Of a DNA stretch of 64,000 nucleotides, positions 36,297-48,378 are shown in pieces. The stretch lies in NCBI GenBank assembly GCA_015179125.1, contig WHVA01000216.1, positions 114,875 to 178,874 on the forward strand, written 5' to 3'. This DNA is from Gautieria morchelliformis. Lineage: Eukaryota; Basidiomycota; Agaricomycetes; Gomphales; Gomphaceae. Numbering within the stretch: position 1 is the stretch's first letter; every line of letters starts with the position of its first letter. The position numbers were made by a program, and so were the translations under genes. Under the pieces are notes generated by a model. That model saw only the letters and a list, made by a program, of their open reading frames with translations. It was not told where the DNA came from and made no database searches.

Positions 36297-39135
36297 ATGG
36301 ATCCGGACGATCGTCTTCGGAATATGGAGGAGGAATTGACGCGGAACCGCATGAAGACCGACGCGATTGAAACAGCCTTACAAGTGATTTTGGCTAAGTT
36401 AGATATTCCACAAAGTGGTGGAAATGAAATGCTGGATGATCCGGATTTCGGAAAAGCAGAAGCAGCGGAAGAGAGGATGTCGGCGAAGTTAGCAAAGGTC
36501 AAACCCGCAACTCCGGCGGACTTTGACGGAGATCGGGAGAAGGGACACGCATTCTTCAACACATGCAGCATCTACTTCACAATTGTCGGAGACCTCTTTC
36601 CGAACAACCAGGCTCGGATCCACTGGGCATTGTCCTTTTTCAAGTCGGACCCCGCAGCCCGTTTTGCAAACAAGGTGATCCGACATGAAGCAAAGGGCAA
36701 GGGGAACTACTTCCGGGACTGGGACGCCTTCGAGAAAACATTTTCCGACCAGTTCTGCGCAAAAAACGAGCAGCTCACAGCCCTTATGAAGCTCGAGGGG
36801 ACAAGCTGGTACCAGGCCAAAGATCCGGTCAATGACTACATCGATCGCTTCCAGAAGCTCATTGACCTTGCGGAGTATGACGATGACAAGACGATCGTCA
36901 TCAAATTCCGACGAGGACTTGATCTGACACTCCAAAACCAAGTTGCGCTGCTTGGGGATGGAGCTCCGGATTTTGATGACCCGGAAGGGTGGTACCAAGC
37001 TGCGCAGAGAGTGTCCCGTAACAGGGAAGCAAATGAGGCCTTTGTGGAGACAAACCGGAACATGACACGCAGTTCCACTCGTCCTACTCCACCTATGCCA
37101 AAACTCGGAAGTGCATTCACTCCCACACAGAAAATGTTTCCGACGGTTGCTCCGCCTGCTCCTATTAGGAACCATAGCCCTCCTCCTTCGAAGAGTGGCC
37201 CTGCCCCGATGGATGTTGACCGCATGCGTGGAAAAGGCCACGGAACTATCACCTGCTTCCGATGCCGACAACCAGGTCACTATGCTCGCGAGTGCCCCCA
37301 AGCCTTTGACATCCGGCTTATGACCACGGAGGAGAAACTCGAGCTCCTTCCAGAGTTCCTCGCACTCGCGGACATAGGCAGAGTGCCCACTGTGGAAGTA
37401 ATTTCCGAAAAATGCGGAACATGGTGCATCGGGAGCGGAAGATGCGTCGGATTTTGTGACATGCAGCGGGTGAGATGTGTGCCCCTGCTGCCTGTACATA
37501 ACCGGTTTGCCTGTCTTGAAGTAGAGAATGAAAAGCCCCCGCTCCCCTCACTTCATACAGACCCACGGGATAAAGTCACACAAAAACCGAATCCAACACC
37601 CCGTCCATCCCGCGTCCGCCCTTGGGGAGAGACGCCTCCCGAAGCGCTATGTTGTTGCTTCCACCCCTGGCCCCAAGTCACTAGTCATTAAGGTGGAGAT
37701 CCAGATGACAGATATGGCGGAAGTCAAATCCGGACCTGCCCTTGTCGATTGCGGGGCCACTGGTCAGTTTATAGACCAGGACTATGTGCAACGGAACCGA
37801 CTGACCACGCGGAAGTTGCAACGTGCAATCCCGGTGTTCAATGTGGATGGAAGCCCCAATGAGGCAGGGTCCATCACGGAGATAGTAGACACAATTCTCC
37901 GCTATGATGGGCACACCGAACGCACTTCCTTCGCGGTGACCAGCCTGGGGAAGCAAGACATCATCCTCGGGTTTACCTGGCTCCAGGAGCACAACCCGGA
38001 GATCAATTGGCAGACTCGGAAGGTGCTGATGAGTCGGTGCCCAGCCAAGTGTCACATGTGCTGGTCGGAAATGCGGAAGGAGCGCCAGGAGCAGCGGAAG
38101 ACCGAAAGGCTCATACAGACATGTCGTTCTGGCCCCCATCCACTGCTTGCAGAAGAAGACTCGGAAGCGGAATTTGACCCGGATCCCACTTCCAATTCCA
38201 ATTCCGATTCCGATTCCGATGTCATCCGACTCAGCCTGGAAGAGACTCTGGCGGAGGGGGAGCGCTTGCTGTACGTAAACCTTCCACCGGAAGCGGAACA
38301 CATCCGCGCCACCGGAAACATTTCGCAACGCCTTGCTGAAGCCTCCAAGAAGCATGATAAAGCGGAGGTGGAAATTCCGGAGTACCTGCGGGAGTTCGAG
38401 GATGTCTTTGCCAAGGAGTCATTTGATGCCCTGCCTCCACGAAAGCTGTGGGACCATGCCATCAAGTTGGAGCCCGGGTCAAAGCCCACCAACTGCAAGG
38501 TCTACCCCCTGTCACCCAAGGAGCAGGTAGAGCTCGATGCATTCCTTGCGGAAAACCTCCGTACAGGGAGGATCCGCCCCTCCAAGTCACCCATGGCATC
38601 TCCGGTGTTCTTCATCAAGAAGAAGGACGGCTCGCTCAGGCTTGTGCAGGACTACCGGGCCTTGAATGCGATCACGATCAAGAACCGATACCCCATTCCA
38701 CTCATTTCCGAACTAATCACACAACCCCACGGGGCGAGGTACTTCACTAAGCTGGATGTCCGCTGGGGGTTCAATAATGTTCGGATCCGGGAGGGAGACG
38801 AGTGGAAGGCCGCATTCCGCACCAACCGAGGACTCTTTGAGCCACAGGTCCTGTTCTTTGGCCTCACCAACAGTCCCGCCACATTCCAGACGATGATGAA
38901 TGACATTTTCTGTGACATGATAGCAGAAGGGGTTGTCTGCGTCTACCTCAATGACATCCTCATCTTCACAAAAACAATGTCCGAACATCGGGAAGTCGTG
39001 CGGAGAGTGCTGGAACGGCTCCGGGAGTACCACCTGTGTCTCAAGCTGGAAAAGTGCGAATTTGAGTGGACGTGGATAGAGTATCTTGGGGTGATTGTGT
39101 CGGAAGGAAAGGTAGAAATGGACCCAGTCAAAGTT
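36297..39135 (+). pseudogene. Gypsy family C gag-pol, truncated in RT
   Basis: Gag starts MDPDDRLRNMEEEL, with a capsid region (NYFRDWDAFEKTF, WYQAKDPVNDYIDRF) and zinc knuckle CFRCRQPGHYAREC. Around 37.53-37.69 kb the frame moves by +1 into protease (ALVDCGATGQFID) and RT (VQDYRALNAITIKNRYPIP, FTKLDVRWGFNNV). The RT catalytic box reads YLNDIL, with Asp replaced by Asn, so it would be inactive. The copy ends abruptly at about 39.135 kb after KVEMDPVKV, before RNase H and integrase. The next bases belong to a different family. Confidence 0.85.
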
Positions 39136-39796
39136 TCCGGTGTGTCGTTCTGATAGATTGAAGTGTTAACAATAACACCAAAGTCTTGAAGGGTTCCAAA
39201 ACACAGACACAACTGGCTCACCTGCTACAAATTTGGTAATTACTGAAGCTGTAGAGCTACCTATCCATTTCCCTGATGGTCACACCCATTCCATAGACTT
39301 TTATGTCACCCCCTTTGATTAATCTGTTTTGGTAGTTCTCAGACACAACTGGCTCACCCACTACAATCCATTGATTGACTGGGTACTGGGCAGTATTATG
39401 TTCCAAACTACCCTCCCAGGCAGTCCTGTGGAACCCCTGCCGGCTCTGGCTGCTCGTGCCTCTACGGCCGAGACCAAGCCAAACATGAGCTTGGAAGCCC
39501 CCGGGTGGCTCTCCTGAATGCAGCAGTGTTTTACCATGCCTGCAAACCAGAGGGTTCCCAATGTTTCCAGCTAAACCTGGCACAGCCCGAATCTGAGGCC
39601 TTGGCCCGTTTAGCTTCCGTGCAACCCAATCTGGTCGATCTAAAGGATGTTCTGAAGGAGGACCATGACTTTGCAGATGTCTTTAGCAAGTTCAAGGGTG
39701 ATGCCTTGGCTCCCCACCGACCCTACAATCTAAAGATCACTTTAGAGGATGGTGCTACTCCTCCTCAACCCCCATTATACTCACTCTCTACCTTGG

Positions 39797-40366
39797 GAGG
39801 ATGTTTATAAATGTCATATATATGTATATATAGCTTAGCTCATCTATATTTCATAAAATATATCAAAATTGAGGCAGTTGCCAGCACCTGTAAGGCATGC
39901 TTAATCCTAGCCCCAAAGTTCTTTCTCACAGTCTGCTGCTCCCCCAGGAAAGGGTGTATACCCCATTGTCTAAACATCAATAGTTACATATCTTTGTACT
40001 ATACATGCATATTATTTTAAACATACCTTCTAATCAGATCTCTCAACCATATATAATAATATAGTACAGGTATTGTCCATACTTGCTTCTATATTCTGTG
40101 ATTGTACATCTAACATGTTTCATGTATACTTTTAATATATAGTCATCCACATCCTCTCTGAAATTGCTCTGTTGTATCAATTACACACCATGCTTTAGCA
40201 CATACAACCATATTTTTAAAATATCAGAACATTCAAAAAAATTAGGATGTCCACAATATACAAGTTGCTCAAAATGATGGATTATGAATTTGGTTAGGGT
40301 TGATATTTTAAAAGATATCTAATATATCCTAGAAGAATATACATAGTTGTCAATGTGAACATCCTC
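39797..40366. mobile_element. MITE-like insertion with 9-bp terminal inverted repeats
   Basis: 570 bp, very AT-rich, beginning GAGGATGTT and ending AACATCCTC. It is flanked by CTTGG at 39792-39796 and 40367-40371; removing insert plus one copy restores the RT frame. Past the perfect 9 bp the ends stay loosely complementary. No coding capacity. Superfamily not assigned; a 5-bp duplication (or 4-bp TTGG) does not settle it. Confidence 0.75.
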
Positions 40367-40542
40367 CTTGGAGCTTGCCACACTCCGAGCTTTCATTGAT
40401 GAGCACCTGAATTTGGGTACATTCCGCCCACTCAGTCCTCCCACGGAGCCCCTATCCTCTTTGTCAAGAAGAAGAGTGGCGAACTTCGGCTCTGCGTGGA
40501 TTTCCAAGCACTCAACAATAAGATCACGAAGAAGGACCGCTA

Positions 40543-41479
40543 TTTTAGGAATAATATATCAGATATATTGGAATGGATATATTTGGTAACTCAGGGAGTG
40601 GGAATCCTTCGTGCACCCCTGTGCACAGTATATGCATGAGCTGACTAAGCTCTGTGGGGCGAGTGCGTCACTGATTGATGTAGGTCACGTGACTGAGTCG
40701 AGGAAGAAACAGGTGAGAACAGAGGAACAAGAGGTCCGAAGCTTTCGCTTTCGGAACAGTATAATGTAGCCAGTTATAGTAGACTCTCAACAAAGAATTA
40801 GAGAAATCTATCAAGAAATAGGCTCTGTAGCTATCAAACAAGTCTACAGTGACTTCAGGGGTGAAACAGATGATTCTGGATATTTCTGAATGATATTCTG
40901 GAAGTTTTGTTCATACATTTATGGTCACTACTTATACTAAAATAGTAGTGACTACCAGTGTTCAAGATAGTGATAGAATGGGTCAGGATAATGTGGAAAT
41001 GCTCCACAGGCTGCATACAGCTGTGGAGCAGGAACAATGATGGGGATACTTGTCCTACTGACAAGTATCTAAGCTGGGACCTTGGAGCAATGTGCAAAGC
41101 CCCTTTCAACATGTAATACAGCTCGTAATCAGTGGAGCTGGTCAGGGGAATAGAATAGAATAGAAAACTTGTGTGTCCTGTGCTGTATGCCTACAGCAGC
41201 CTTGGCAAGGCATTTGCCATCTCTGTACCTCTCTCCTGAGGTAGCTATTCAGTAAGTCCATAGATAGGACTGTATACTGTAATCTCCATCGTGTCCGATG
41301 TCCCTGTATGGGACTATTAGTCCCATAGCAATATTTCTTCTGACCAGGGCCCAGGTGCCTGCTTTCCAGGGCAGGCACTGTGACTGGTGCATGGATTATT
41401 TCTCCCAGATGTTAGCTCAGTTAGATGATTGTATAGACCTTAGAATAATGTTTGAAATAGCTATCCATTTATTCTAACA
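40543..41479 (+). mobile_element. Family B solo LTR, second copy (937 bp)
   Basis: Flanked by CGCTA (40538-40542 and 41480-41484) inside the family D RT. Ends are TTTTAGGAAT and ATTCTAACA, partly complementary. It shares blocks in the same order with 29900-30970, at lower similarity, so the two are old relatives. Confidence 0.75.
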
Positions 41480-44111
41480 CGCTACCCACTCCCATTAATT
41501 ACCAACTTGTTGGATGCACCCCAGAAGGCTCAGGTTTATACCAAAATCAACCTTCGGCATCCATTTCACCTTGTCTGAGTCGTTGAAGGCGACGAGTGGA
41601 AAACAGCATTCCGGACCCAGTACGGCCCTTTCGAATGGGCTAGTCATGCCTTTCGGCTTAACCAATGGTCCTGTGGTTTTTCAATGTTTTATGAATGATG
41701 TCTTTGGAGATATGCTTGATGTATGCATTGTCATGTACCTCGACGACATACTCATCTACTCTGATGACCCGGTCAAACACAGGGAACACGTCCATGAAGT
41801 ATTGTGGCATCTTCGGAACCACAGTCTCTATGCTAAACCCGATAAATGCGAATGGCACCGAGATTCTGTGGAATTTTGAAGGTATATGCTGTCTACCAAC
41901 GGCTTTACCGTGTCCACAGACAAAGTCCAGACAATCTGTGATTGGTCCAAACCTTGGAAGGTAAAAGACATGCAGTCCTTCCTCGGCTTCACCAATTTTT
42001 ACTGCCACTTCATCTATAACTATTTGGACATCACGGTCCCCCTAACCCAGCTTACTCATAAAGGCACCCCTTGGGTGTTTACCGAAGAATGTCAAAAGTC
42101 CTTCAATTACCTCAAAGAAGCTTTCACTTTGGCCCCGATTCTGTCGCATTGGATTCCCGACCGACCCATGGTTGTGGAAACCAACGCCTTGGATTATGCC
42201 CTTGGCGCAATCCTGTCCTTGTTTGATGAAGAAGGCATCCTGGACCCGGTTGCTTTTCATTCCCAAACATTTTCCGGTGCGGAATTAAATTATGAGCTAT
42301 TGGCAATTTTTGAAGTGTTTCAACATTGGAGACACTATCTGGAGCACTCCAGCTCCCCTACAACATTGTCACTGATCACAAAAACTTGGAGTACTTTGCC
42401 ACCACAAAGTTGCTAACTCGACAACAAGCCTGCTGGTCCAAATTCCTCTCGCAATTTTACCTCATTATTCGGTTCTGTCCTGGAAAACTTGGTACAAAAC
42501 CCGACACTCTAACTAGATGATGGGATGTCTACCTTAAAGAGGGAGGTAATGACTACAGCTCAGTCAACCCACAGAACTTCTGACCAATTTTCACAAATAA
42601 ACAATTATCAGAATCCCTCCGGGCAACTTGCTTGCACCCGTTCTCCAGGCAAGTGCTGTGATGGACTCTGAGAAGCTTCATGCCGACATTTTAGCTAACC
42701 TGGCATCCGAACCCGTAGCCGCTAAGCATCTCGGTGATAGTTCTGACCCAAGATGGACGCAAACTGAGGACAGCTTTCTCCGCCTCGATGGCCATATATA
42801 CATTCCCGATGCTGACGACCTCCGGCTCCGAGTACTTCAATACAAACATGACCATGTACTCTTGGGACATTTCGGTCAAAACAAGACCTTAGAACTTATT
42901 CGATGGGAATATACATGGCCCGCACCTCGGTCTTTCGTCATTGACTTTTGCAAGTCCTGCACTACTTGCTTGCATTCAAAGTCACAGCGTCACCGACCTT
43001 ACAGCTCCCTGCAGCAGCTTCTGATACCCGAGCAACCTTGGAATTCAATCTCCATGGATTTCATTGAGCAGTTGCCGGCATCTTCGGGATTCACTGCAAT
43101 CCTTGTAGTAGTTTGCCACTTAACCAAGCAGAGCATATTCATCCCGACCTATGACATGGTCACATCCAGACCTCGCTCACCTGTTTGTCTTGCACATTTT
43201 CTCGAAGCACGGTGTCCCTTGTCATGTAACATCTGACTGAGGTTTGGAATTCGTCTCGCACTTTGTCCATGCCCTGGGTAAGGCTCTCGACATGAAACTG
43301 CATTTCACCTCAGGATATCATCCCGAAGGTGATGGTCAAACCAAATGTGTCAACCAAACTCTGGAACAGTATCTTTGTGTGTCTTGCAATTATCAACAGG
43401 ACAATTGGTCCGAGTTGCTACCACTCGTCGAGTTTGCATATAACAATGCTCCCAGTGCAACTACTGGCATATCACCCTTCTTTTCCAACAAGGGATACAA
43501 CCTGAACCTCATGGTTCACCCCGAACGAGACTTCACAGCTGACCTTGACCAGCTTCACGCTGCCTTGAAAGAGCAAATCAAATCCACTCAATCTCGGTAT
43601 CAGGTCTCGGCCAACACGCGCCACGCTCCTGCTCCCGAGTTCACAATAGGATCCTCTGCATTTGTAAAAGTGCAGTTCTTCTGGATAACCCGGCCCTCAA
43701 AGAAGCTGGCTGAGAAGTACCTTGGTCCCTTTGAGATTATTGGCCAGGCTGAATCCCGAGATTACATTCTATGCCTGCCAGATAGCCTTCAGGCAGTCTA
43801 CCCAGTCTTTCATGTCTCCATGCTCCAACCCGCAATCCCAAACACCATTCTGAACTGGGTTCAGTCTCCACCACCTCCAGTCGAGATCAACAGCGAGACA
43901 GAGTACGAGATTTCTGAGATTCTTGATTCCAAGATTGACCGATGCCGTAGACCCTGTAACCTCCTGTACCTTGTCTGTTGGGCTGGTTATGAAGGTACCG
44001 ACCAATGAAGAGACATCATGGGTCCTTGCGACCGAGCTCGGCCATGTGGCCGATATCGTGACCGATTTTCACTTGGCCTACCCTGCCAAGCCTGGACCAT
44101 GGGTTCCTTGA

Positions 44112-44651
44112 ACCCGAGCTTTGGCTCTCCTGTTTCCCTTCACTCATTTTACAGTCACTTTCTTAGTTAGACACAACACTCCTTTCTATCTTTTATCTCA
44201 GCCGTTTTGCCAAATAGCTACACTTATAGTTCTCCGCGTTTCCTTTCTCTCTGCCTGTCCTTTTCACTTCCGTCCCCGATCCCGATTTCAAAACAAAAAA
44301 GCACCAAGAAAAAATATTCACATTAAGATAGAAAATCCGAAAGTAGTTAATTATCCTCCATTGGTGCATCCTCATCCGCATCCTTTCCCCCATCATCCCA
44401 CTCATCTTCCTCGTCCCATCATCCAAACCTGAACCTGCTTCTGCTTCCGCTCTTTCCTCTGTCTCCTTCTCTTTTCCCTTATTCTTTCCTCCATTCCCTT
44501 TTCCCTTTCCACACTCCTCGAACCCAAACCCAAACCCAAACCCAAACCCCCAGCCAAATCAAACCCACCCGAATCTGAACCCGAACCCGACCACAAGGCC
44601 ACGACAAGGCCACGTTCTTGGCCACTGCAGTCCACAAGTGAAGCTGCTTGT
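44112..44651. other. Spacer between family D chromodomain and antisense gene
   Basis: C- and T-rich, with a short (CCCAAA) run near 44523-44550. No coding evidence. Confidence 0.4.
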
Positions 44652-45684
44652 TCAGTCTGGAATTGTGCCGCTCAATTCACTGCACAAAGTCCAATACCCC
44701 CCAAAGTAAATGGTTGCTTCACTCCAGCTGCTGGTTTTGTTGGGACAGCAAGTCCCCACCATCATGGAAACCTCGGCTCCCGAAAACCCATTGGGTTTTA
44801 AGCCTTTTATCCCCAATCCCGACGGCCCCGCACAGATGTCTACCGTCGATATGGCTCCCGACAGCTTGACCGAAGCCACCTTGGCCTTCTTCAGCCCCAG
44901 TTCCTCAGTTTCCCCCTCGTCCTTCCGTTTCCGTTTCCCATACAGGAAACTACACCGGACTTTCCAGTCCACGCACTGCTGGCAAGCGGTTTTCTTCCGG
45001 CGCGGACACCAAGCTTGGTGACACCTGCATGCATCGCAAGGTTCACGCTGAAAATAAAAAACATAAGTCCAGCTGAACGGACCCCACCCGAGGACTTACC
45101 TCTTCATTCGACTCCTCCTCATCTGACTCCTCAGTTAGTTTCCTCTTCTTTGATCCCAAGGCTTTTGGCTTTGCCTTAGCCACATTTCTTTCAGCTGCAT
45201 GTTTTGCTGCCAAGAACCAAGCCTGCGTGATTGCCAAGTCCACAATTAATGGCTTGTGCAATGGGATGTGGTAATTCTGATCCACATTGGCTTGTCGGAT
45301 CGTTTCAGCTTCCAATAAATCGAGAAGTTGCTGTCACTCACGCTTGAATGCCAGCCCCATTGCCTTCCGAGCCTCATCAGCTTTTGCCTTCAAGGTTTTC
45401 TTTTCCGCCTCCCACGCTTCTTCAGCTTTCCGTGCCTTTTCGGCTTGCCAGGCTTCTTCCGCTTTTCCTGTAGCCTCAGCCTGCGCCTCCCATTCCTTCC
45501 GTTCCACCTCAGGTTTTTCCTCATCCTCCCGCTGTTTCTTCTCCACAGCTTTCTTGCACTCTTGCGCAAGTCGCCGCTTCTCTTGCAGTGCCTTCAGCCG
45601 CTCCTCAGCTTCATGCTTTGCCTGCAAGAGCTCCACATCGAGCTCCTCGATCTCATCGATGTTTACTTCAGGAATGTCCAACAT
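44652..45684 (-). CDS. Antisense spliced gene inside gypsy family D: coiled coil plus Cys-cluster protein
   Basis: Runs opposite to pol, between chromodomain and 3' LTR. Exon 1 45684-45100, intron 45099-45048 (52 bp, GTAAGT...TTTTCAG), exon 2 45047-44652, phase 0. Exon 1 starts MLDIPEVNIDEIEEL and is mostly a Glu/Lys/Ala coiled coil, then a conserved-looking block (NYHIPLHKPLIVDLAI), a basic stretch (SKKRKL) and an acidic run. Exon 2 opens with a cysteine cluster (CDACRCHQAWC...CQQCVDWKVRC), then KRKRK. Coiled coil, basic cluster and Cys cluster suggest a nuclear nucleic-acid-binding protein; I recall similar uncharacterised proteins beside basidiomycete retroelements, but the Cys spacing is not a standard Zn2Cys6. 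One in-frame TGA at 45334-45336 breaks exon 1. Confidence 0.6.
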
Positions 45685-45821
45685 GATCCGCTGGAGTTTT
45701 TGATGATGATGGGAGAAGGCAAGAAGCAGAACGCGAAACAAAGCTTATGTAACACCCCCAAGCCGGCAATCTCCAGGATCTCGCTTATGGCCTCATGGGT
45801 TCGGCCATAAGGAGGAGGTAC

Positions 45822-46258
45822 TGTTACGACCTGTTCCCAAATCCAGACCCGAAGCCTCAGCTCGGCTCTTGTTCAAGAACCTCAGGTTATTCTCTGCTTT
45901 CCTTCTGGTTTCACTTTGCACTTCCCATCGCCCTGATTCCCTTTTCTAGTTAGTTCCCCATTTGCCTGACCCTGTTCCCCCTGACCATTGATCTGATCAT
46001 GTTCTCTTCATGACCCTGCATGCTACCTTAATATATAGACTTCCAGTCCATGTATCGTAGTTCCCCAGTTCAGATATTGAATTAGCTTATCGTACTTAAG
46101 ACCTCTGCTTGATATCAAAACCTGCTTCTTGGCTTATAGCCAAGACCGCTCCCGAAATTAGGGCAGAACACTGAGTGGGCGCAACCCACAAGGTTGAAGC
46201 CAAGCCCTCTGACCCGAGACCCGAGACCCGAGTTCAGCCTTGGTAAAGCTGAACTACA
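45822..46258 (+). repeat. 3' LTR of gypsy family D
   Basis: Begins TGTTACGACCTG directly after a purine tract (AAGGAGGAGGTAC) and ends AAGCTGAACTACA. It has a TATA-like TTAATATATAG near 46030 and the repeated GACCCGA before the end. No second copy is in the window, so the 3' edge is judged from the TGT...ACA ends only. Confidence 0.6.
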
Positions 46259-46639
46259 GTATGACATACAACCTTAACATCTCTATGATTTATATAGTCA
46301 TCATTCTCCTCTGGCATGGCCTATAGGTCAAAGTAAGATAGAGTGAAGTGGGTGTTTTCAATAGTGAGCAGCAACCTTCGAAATACAAGAGAAACTCATT
46401 CTAATCATACTATGAGTCCAATGTTTGCAAAGAGCCATTGTTTTGCATACTCCTTTCACTGTCCATTGTCCCTTATATTTCTCACAACCCTATATCCACA
46501 TCTCAGTGTCGAGACGTGTCATCCTGCTGAAGTGCGAGGCACACCAATTCCCTACTTGGCCATGGAGGTATGATGACATAAGTGGCATCTAGCAACCCCT
46601 CACAAAGTTCATCTTTGCAGATGGTTCAGCAGAAAACCC
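46259..46639. other. Unassigned
   Basis: No gene or repeat recognised in these 380 bases. Confidence 0.4.
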
Positions 46640-47130
46640 AGGTTGTTTTTCCCATGGGGGGTTGCCACACAGAATTATCCAGCTCTTGGAATTGATTAAT
46701 GTAGTCATAAATCAGATCCTTGGACTGGTGCCAGCCAGTTCCTTCAAGCTTGGTGAGGGCTGGGAGCTGCTTGTTCCTTGGGCAAAATGAGTCAACAAAT
46801 TCCTCCTCAAAGTCTGCCCAGGTCCCAAAGTGCTGGGCTCAGGATTTTGCTTCAGAGTGCAGCACCCAGTTGGTGAAGTGGGTGGCCCATCCAGACTTGA
46901 AAAGGACAGGGCCCAGCGGATATACACTATAGAGCTCGACACATCAAATCCCTTACCGTTGCCTGCCTCGTCCATATCCGAGTCGACTCGGAAAGCTGGA
47001 TGGGCGCAACTCCCGGCGACGAGACCGGTGACCCGCCTGAGGACCGACGCCGACATGGAGCCTGCGATCGCGTCCTGCTCGCCCCGGTCCACGAACGACG
47101 TGGGGCAACCTTTAATTTTGGTTTTATCCA
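46640..47130 (-). pseudogene. Gypsy gag capsid fragment
   Basis: The minus strand encodes, with frame breaks, FKSGWATHFTNWV, FGTWADFEEEFVDSFCPRN and LTKLEGTGWHQSKDLIYDYI. These align with the capsid of family C (DWDAFEKTFSDQFCAKNE, LEGTSWYQAKDPVNDYI) but are clearly diverged. The GC-rich upstream part (46960-47100) is unrelated in style. Neither end of an element is visible. Confidence 0.7.
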
Positions 47131-47159
47131 TGAGACCACACCTCAGACCTGGGAGTACC

Positions 47160-48378
47160 TAAGTACCTCCCAGCTGCAACGATAGAAATTATCACGAAGC
47201 TAGCCAGGGTTTTATACCTTTCAAGTTGGAGAATCAGCCACGTGCACAAGTATATAGTAAATCACATGTATGGTCTCCCGTGAACTGAAACAAGATGTCT
47301 GACCACAACATCTTGCTCAGAAACGTTTCAAGAGGTCAGACAGTGACTGGCTGGGAGTCGGGGACCTGAGTACTGACCTGCGAGTGGCTCGAGCGCATTC
47401 CTGTCATTATCTTCCACCATGACTGATGCATCAACGCACGGTCAGAGTAGAAGCAGTCGGAAATAAGGCCTAAATATGGCCAACAGTGCTGAATTTCATT
47501 CAGTTTCCAGCACCGGAGACAAGTAATATCACCAGGATGTCTCTGGCAGTGCCCAGGTTCAGAGTCGAAGTGTTCTATGCCAGCCACCCTCCCGCTTTTG
47601 GGTCCTCTGTAGTTGCGGGGGACGCACAATGAGGCCTTCGTTGGCACCTTACTTACTAGTAGCTTCAAGCAATTCCGAGGGCAACGCTGTAAAATGACAC
47701 AACATACCGTAGCATAACTCTTTAAGACCTAGAATATAATTTTGGGGTCTGAAGAACAGCCGCAATATTGTGGCGAACAACGTGAATTAATCATTCCGGC
47801 AAGTGTTCTGAGCGAGATTGGAAAGACATCAAGCCCAATTCGCACGGATAGGAAACATCACCCAGACCTTGGTGAGCCAAAAGACGATTTCTGGGTCCGA
47901 AGGATATCCTAATGTCTTCGTAGTGTATTGTCCAGACTGGCTGAAAGTGAAACCCCCAAATCCCGTAACGTATCTTCGGGGACAGCAGCATAAACAAAGT
48001 TGAATGATGAGACGAATGGAACTGAGAATGTCGCAAGAAATCTATGACACAGGGGTGTTAATATGCGGACAACTCCCCTGGCTAGAGATAGAAGCGTGCA
48101 ATAAAACCAACGCTGCCCACGTCACGACTCCCGAGTTAGGATAAAAGGTTGGATAAAGGGGCCTTAATTACAACTGATCGTATTAACACGGGGCAAAGTG
48201 CTGGGTTGACGCATGCCGAAACTTGAGAGGAAGTTGAATGTACCAACGACTATCATATTTCCCTTTGATTGCCAATATTTTTACATAAAAAATCTGTGTT
48301 TTCAAGATCCCCGCACGCGGAAATCTGGCGGTCAGCGCCTTCGTTTCGCATTCGTGGCAGAAAATATCATCCTGCGCA
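47160..48378. other. Unassigned gap before the monooxygenase
   Basis: About 1.2 kb of near-average composition. Only short open frames without recognisable motifs. Confidence 0.5.

Larger units (their letters stand above)
39195..44111 (+). pseudogene. Gypsy family D pol with chromodomain, twice interrupted
   Basis: Starts at the end of the protease (HNWLTHYNPLIDWV). RT opens with DFADVFSKFKGDALAPHRPY, is split by the insertion 39797-40366, resumes as [13 protein letters not shown], and is split again by 40543-41479. Then come RT palm with MYLDDILIYSDD (intact), RNase H, integrase (HHCC region HFGQNKTLELI...CKSCTTCLHSK; core SISMDFIEQLPAS), GPFEIIGQAESRDY and a degenerate chromodomain (EYEISEILDSKID...YLVCWAGYEG). 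Frame breaks occur at about 40.45, 41.58, 41.88, 42.33, 43.24 and 44.0 kb. The 3' LTR is at 45822-46258; the gap between holds an antisense gene. Confidence 0.85.

Noticed and set aside
37528-37691. Programmed +1 frameshift between gag and pol of family C, as in Ty3
   Set aside because: The overlap is long, no slippery heptamer was recognised, and the gag frame ends in non-gag-like residues. A simple indel in a dead copy fits better.
44521-44552. CCCAAA run as a telomere or interstitial telomere
   Set aside because: Only four to five units, and the usual fungal telomere unit is CCCTAA. It lies inside a low-complexity C-rich tract.
45334-45336. An 11-base intron (GTGAGTGACAG) around the TGA in the antisense gene
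   Set aside because: Too short to splice. The TGA is better read as a nonsense change in this copy.
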